Below, piece after piece: positions 37,089-39,267 of a stretch of DNA of 39,267 nucleotides. The notes under the pieces are model-generated. The model did no database searches and was not told the DNA's origin. It saw only the letters and a list, made by a program, of their open reading frames with translations. Position numbers and translations under genes: made by a program. The DNA lies in assembly GCF_903866365.1 (NCBI RefSeq), contig NZ_CAIPNF010000145.1, forward strand, positions 1-39,267. The letters run 5' to 3'. The first letter of the stretch is position 1. Each line of letters begins with the position of its first letter. This stretch comes from an uncultured Thiocystis sp. (GTDB lineage: Bacteria; Pseudomonadota; Gammaproteobacteria; Chromatiales; Chromatiaceae).

Positions 37089-38284
37089 TCAGCCGCTTAA
37101 CTGCGGCTTTTTTATACCTGCCGTAACCTCCCTTGGGCCAGTGTGCAAATCAGTGTGCAAATGCGTGATTGATCCACTTCGCTCCGGTCGATCGAGAATC
37201 GCCACCGCATCGGCCAAATCCCCCGGGCGCAAGTGCGCATAGACGCGGGCGGTGATGGCGACATCGCCATGTCTGAGCAATCCAGACACTCGCTCGATGC
37301 CGACTCCAGCCTGAACCAACCAACTCCCGAACGTGCGCCTCAAGTCGTGCGGATGGATGTCTTCGAGTTCGGCATCCTTGGCGCAACCCAGAAATCCTTT
37401 ATGATGCGAGCAATGCGGCTGCCATCCTTCCGGCAGAACACCCAAGGCGATGCCGGGCAATGTTCCGCCCGAAATCGCGCGCGTGCTAGGATTGCTTCCC
37501 GAGCCACCAGGTTCAGCGGTACGCGCCCCAGCTTGCCGTTCTTCTGCCCCGTCTTCGCGTTCTTCGGTTGGGCGGCCTCGAAGGTGATGAAGGCACCTTG
37601 GAGGTCGACCCGCCTCCACTCCAGCCACAGCATTTCACCCGGCCTCATCCCCGAGTGCAGTCCCAAGCGGATGAAATCAAGCAGCCAGGGCCAGCGCAGC
37701 ATGCGCGCTGGATCGGCGGCCGCTTTCAGGAGTCGCGCGGCCTCCTACCGCGTCAGCCAGCGATTGCGCCCTGCGGGTTCACTCAGGCGGCGGGACTCCC
37801 AGGGATTGCGGATGTCCCATTCCAGTTCTCGCCGAGCCCAATTCATCGCGGCTGACATCAAGCCCACTTCCTTGTTGATGGTCCCTGGCGCGATTCCCCC
37901 CGCACGACGGCTGGCGATATAGCCGCGCACCTCGGCGGCACCAATGCCGTCTAACCTGCGCCCGGTGAATGCCGGGAATAATGCCTTGGCGCTCCATTGG
38001 TCCCGCTCCGGCGCACGCTTGGTCGGGGTCACTTGGTCGAGGTAGAGCAACAGCAGATCGTCGAACGTGCTGCCCTCTCCGGTGCGTTCGATCTGCTTCT
38101 CGGCCATCCAACCGGCGCGGATCGCAGCGGCCTTCAGACCTTCGGGATCGTCGGCGACGGGAACCCCAGTACTGCGGCGAGTCGAACCCCCGACCCCGTT
38201 GGGGTAGACGGCCCACCAATACGGCGAGCGTGGCCGTTCGTAGATCCCTTCTTTCGGTCTGGTCTTGGTCTTACGTCGTGGCAT
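37089..38284 (-). pseudogene. Broken tyrosine-recombinase integrase beside tRNA-Pro
   Basis: The combined frame reads as a phage-type integrase of about 400 residues. The N-terminal arm and core-binding part is at 38284-37745. An in-frame TAG follows at 37745-37747, after WLTR, where relatives continue with Glu. The catalytic domain then has GLHSGMRPGEML (first Arg), DIHPHDLRRTFGSWLVQAG (His/Arg), LLRHGDVAITARVYAHL (His and nucleophile Tyr). A frameshift near 37385 separates the first Arg from the HPHDLRR part. Two lesions make it very likely inactive. It points towards tRNA-Pro, and its last codons cover the tRNA's terminator. It belongs to the element continuing past the window end. Confidence 0.85.
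37091..37113 (+). terminator. Terminator after tRNA-Pro
   Basis: agccgc-ttaact-gcggct followed by tttttt is a clean rho-independent stem 18 bases after the tRNA. On the other strand the same bases encode the C-terminal residues of the integrase (KKPQLSG). Confidence 0.85.
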
Positions 38285-38499
38285 GTGCTGTCTCCAGGCA
38301 CCACCACCCCAAGAGCAATAGTACTCCCGGACACTTGGCGGTCGACATAGGCAGTGAGGTCGGTGGCGCTCACGCGCAGGGATCGCCCGATGCGCACCGG
38401 GGCGAGTTCGCCCGCGTCGAGCAGGCGGCGCACGCTGCGCGCACTGATCGCGAGGGTTTCGGCGGCGCGCTCCAGGGTGAGCAACAGCGGCGCGGTCAC
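38134..38499 (-). CDS. Excisionase-like helix-turn-helix protein
   Basis: The first 65 or so residues form a MerR/excisionase-type HTH domain of the HTH_17 kind: LLTLERAAETLAISARSVRR, LLDAGELAPVRIGRSLRVSA and TDLTAYVDRQ. Such proteins bind attachment sites and steer the integrase to excision, or act as regulators. A GTG at 38499 overlaps the stop of the upstream gene (GTGA), so I chose it. The frame continues for 151 bases into the integrase start, adding a tail of unclear value; typical excisionases are about 70 residues. With the integrase broken, excision would need help from elsewhere. Confidence 0.65.
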   Translation of the reverse strand: MTAPLLLTLERAAETLAISARSVRRLLDAGELAPVRIGRSLRVSATDLTAYVDRQVSGSTIALGVVVPGDSTCHDVRPRPDRKKGSTNGHARRIGGPSTPTGSGVRLAAVLGFPSPTIPKV

Positions 38500-38915
38500 T
38501 CGGGCGTCTCCAACAGAACGGCCATTTCCGCTTCGGTGATGCCGGCCTGCAACATCTTGGATCGAATCGCCTCCTTGGCCGCTATCAACGTGTCCTGCTG
38601 CGTGTCCGCCAGCGAGAGCGTTTCGAGACGGCATTGAGCGACCCAGAGACCAGCGATGTTGTAGGCGACGGAGGGTTTGACCTGGCAATCGGACCCATGT
38701 ACCCCCTTTCCTCGGCCTAATCGCTCGGCGGTTGTCCTCGACGCGCACACAAAGAGCGGAGATGGAGATCCGCGCCCCTCGGTGAGGTCCGCGTTTGTCC
38801 AGGCGATCCAAACCGCTTTGGTGGCCTCAATGGCCGCGTCTGCATTCATTGGTGTCATGTTCGATCCGGTGCGTTTGTTCAGTTCGCTTTCGAGGGTCGT
38901 TCCGAGCCCGGCCAT
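38496..38915 (-). CDS. Hypothetical protein in the tRNA-Pro element
   Basis: The frame is open from 39128. ATG 38915, nine bases after the stop of the upstream gene, gives 139 residues; ATG 38858 (MTPMNADAAIEATKAVWIAW) is an alternative. I recognise no family. The sequence is mixed alpha-helical, with the helical C-terminus DTQQDTLIAAKEAIRSKMLQ. It overlaps the HTH gene by four bases, so the genes of this element are packed as an operon read towards the tRNA. Confidence 0.5.
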   Translation of the reverse strand: MAGLGTTLESELNKRTGSNMTPMNADAAIEATKAVWIAWTNADLTEGRGSPSPLFVCASRTTAERLGRGKGVHGSDCQVKPSVAYNIAGLWVAQCRLETLSLADTQQDTLIAAKEAIRSKMLQAGITEAEMAVLLETPE

Positions 38916-38923
38916 AAGCGTGT

Positions 38924-39241
38924 TCAACTGCCCGTGCTCGGCGGGATGGGTCGGATCGACCGTTGCGCTTGCGTCGTGGCAACGGTATCCAGCAGCGCCT
39001 GCACCGTGCGCGTCCCGAGCAACGCCCCGCGCGTGCGCATCAAGGCATCCGGTCGATACCCCCACGCTCTGAGTAGGCCATCCGCATCGCCCGATGCCCC
39101 CAAGCGCGCCAAGACGCGCCGTAAACATTCGCGATGGGTTAAAAAGCGTTCGGAACGCGACATCGCCGCCGTCATGGCGAGTCGGATCTCGGCGGTCTTC
39201 TCGACAGGAAGATCGCGCGAAGTCGGTTCGTTGATTGGCAT
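38924..39241 (-). CDS. Hypothetical protein in the tRNA-Pro element
   Basis: The 105-residue product begins MPINEPTSRDLPVEKTAEIR. I chose ATG 39241 over the in-frame ATG at 39250 because aaagga lies eight bases upstream of it. The protein is helical and basic in the middle (RSERFLTHRECLRRVLARLG) and has no family I recognise. It is the first gene of the four-gene run read towards tRNA-Pro; its promoter would lie at or past the window edge. Confidence 0.5.
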   Translation of the reverse strand: MPINEPTSRDLPVEKTAEIRLAMTAAMSRSERFLTHRECLRRVLARLGASGDADGLLRAWGYRPDALMRTRGALLGTRTVQALLDTVATTQAQRSIRPIPPSTGS

Positions 39242-39267
39242 CGTTGACATCCTTTAATGCACCGACG

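Noticed and set aside
37139-37162. Tandem 12-base repeat cagtgtgcaaat
   Set aside because: It lies in the integrase coding sequence (HTDLHT) and two copies are too few to call a binding array or CRISPR.

Overview
The window looks like chromosomal DNA of a high-GC gammaproteobacterium, most likely a purple sulfur bacterium (Chromatiaceae). The best single clue is the 2[4Fe-4S] ferredoxin at 27132-27383, which resembles the Allochromatium vinosum ferredoxin as I remember it. The L21-L27-Obg cluster divergent from ispB and the coaD-rsmD-M16 cluster are also typical of the class. The species assignment is inference.

Layout. 1-120 is a 116-bp MITE, followed by an AT-rich patch and a truncated DUF2887 gene. 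374-3068 (minus) holds oligopeptidase A (prlC) and a CNP1-like exported protein. 3179-8130 is a decayed insertion zone: the C-terminal half of an AAA-ATPase/nuclease gene, a broken DDE transposase, a broken IS110 transposase, an ISAs1-family element with a frameshifted transposase start, a second 134-bp MITE and a scrap of a GGDEF domain. 8228-11809 (minus) is a four-gene run: gamma-glutamylcyclotransferase-like, OsmC, a TRPM-type SLOG protein and a RyR-domain protein. 12032-14817 (plus) holds pyrD and an intact copy of the AAA-ATPase/nuclease. 14912-21389 (minus) encodes a CheB-CheR-PAS fusion translationally coupled to a PAS/GAF/GGDEF/EAL protein. 21687-24512 holds two tandem CNNM/CorC-type membrane proteins with a tiny upstream ORF, and 24610-26058 a processive GT2 glycosyltransferase. 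27132-31436 (minus) is a compact run of two M16 peptidases, rsmD, coaD and ferredoxin, ending in a terminator. 31795-32529 is aqpZ. 32613-35575 (minus) is rplU-rpmA-obgE-proB. ispB (plus) follows an exact second copy of the 116-bp MITE. tRNA-Pro(CGG) at 36996-37072 is the likely integration site of a mobile element whose broken integrase, excisionase-like gene and two unknown genes fill the rest of the window.

How the parts fit together. The most interesting cluster is the SLOG + RyR pair. Both domains are known in eukaryotes from calcium-channel proteins (TRPM and ryanodine receptor) and have been proposed in bacteria to belong to nucleotide-sensing or conflict systems. Here they sit in one operon with two redox or glutathione-type genes, beside an insertion-sequence graveyard. 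The second clear story is a parent/derivative transposon set: the 116-bp MITE shares 13-bp terminal repeats with the resident ISAs1-family element, has a perfect 10-bp target duplication at 35711-35846, and is identical in both copies, which implies recent movement. All of the clearly frameshifted reading frames lie in mobile genes, while the housekeeping genes read cleanly.
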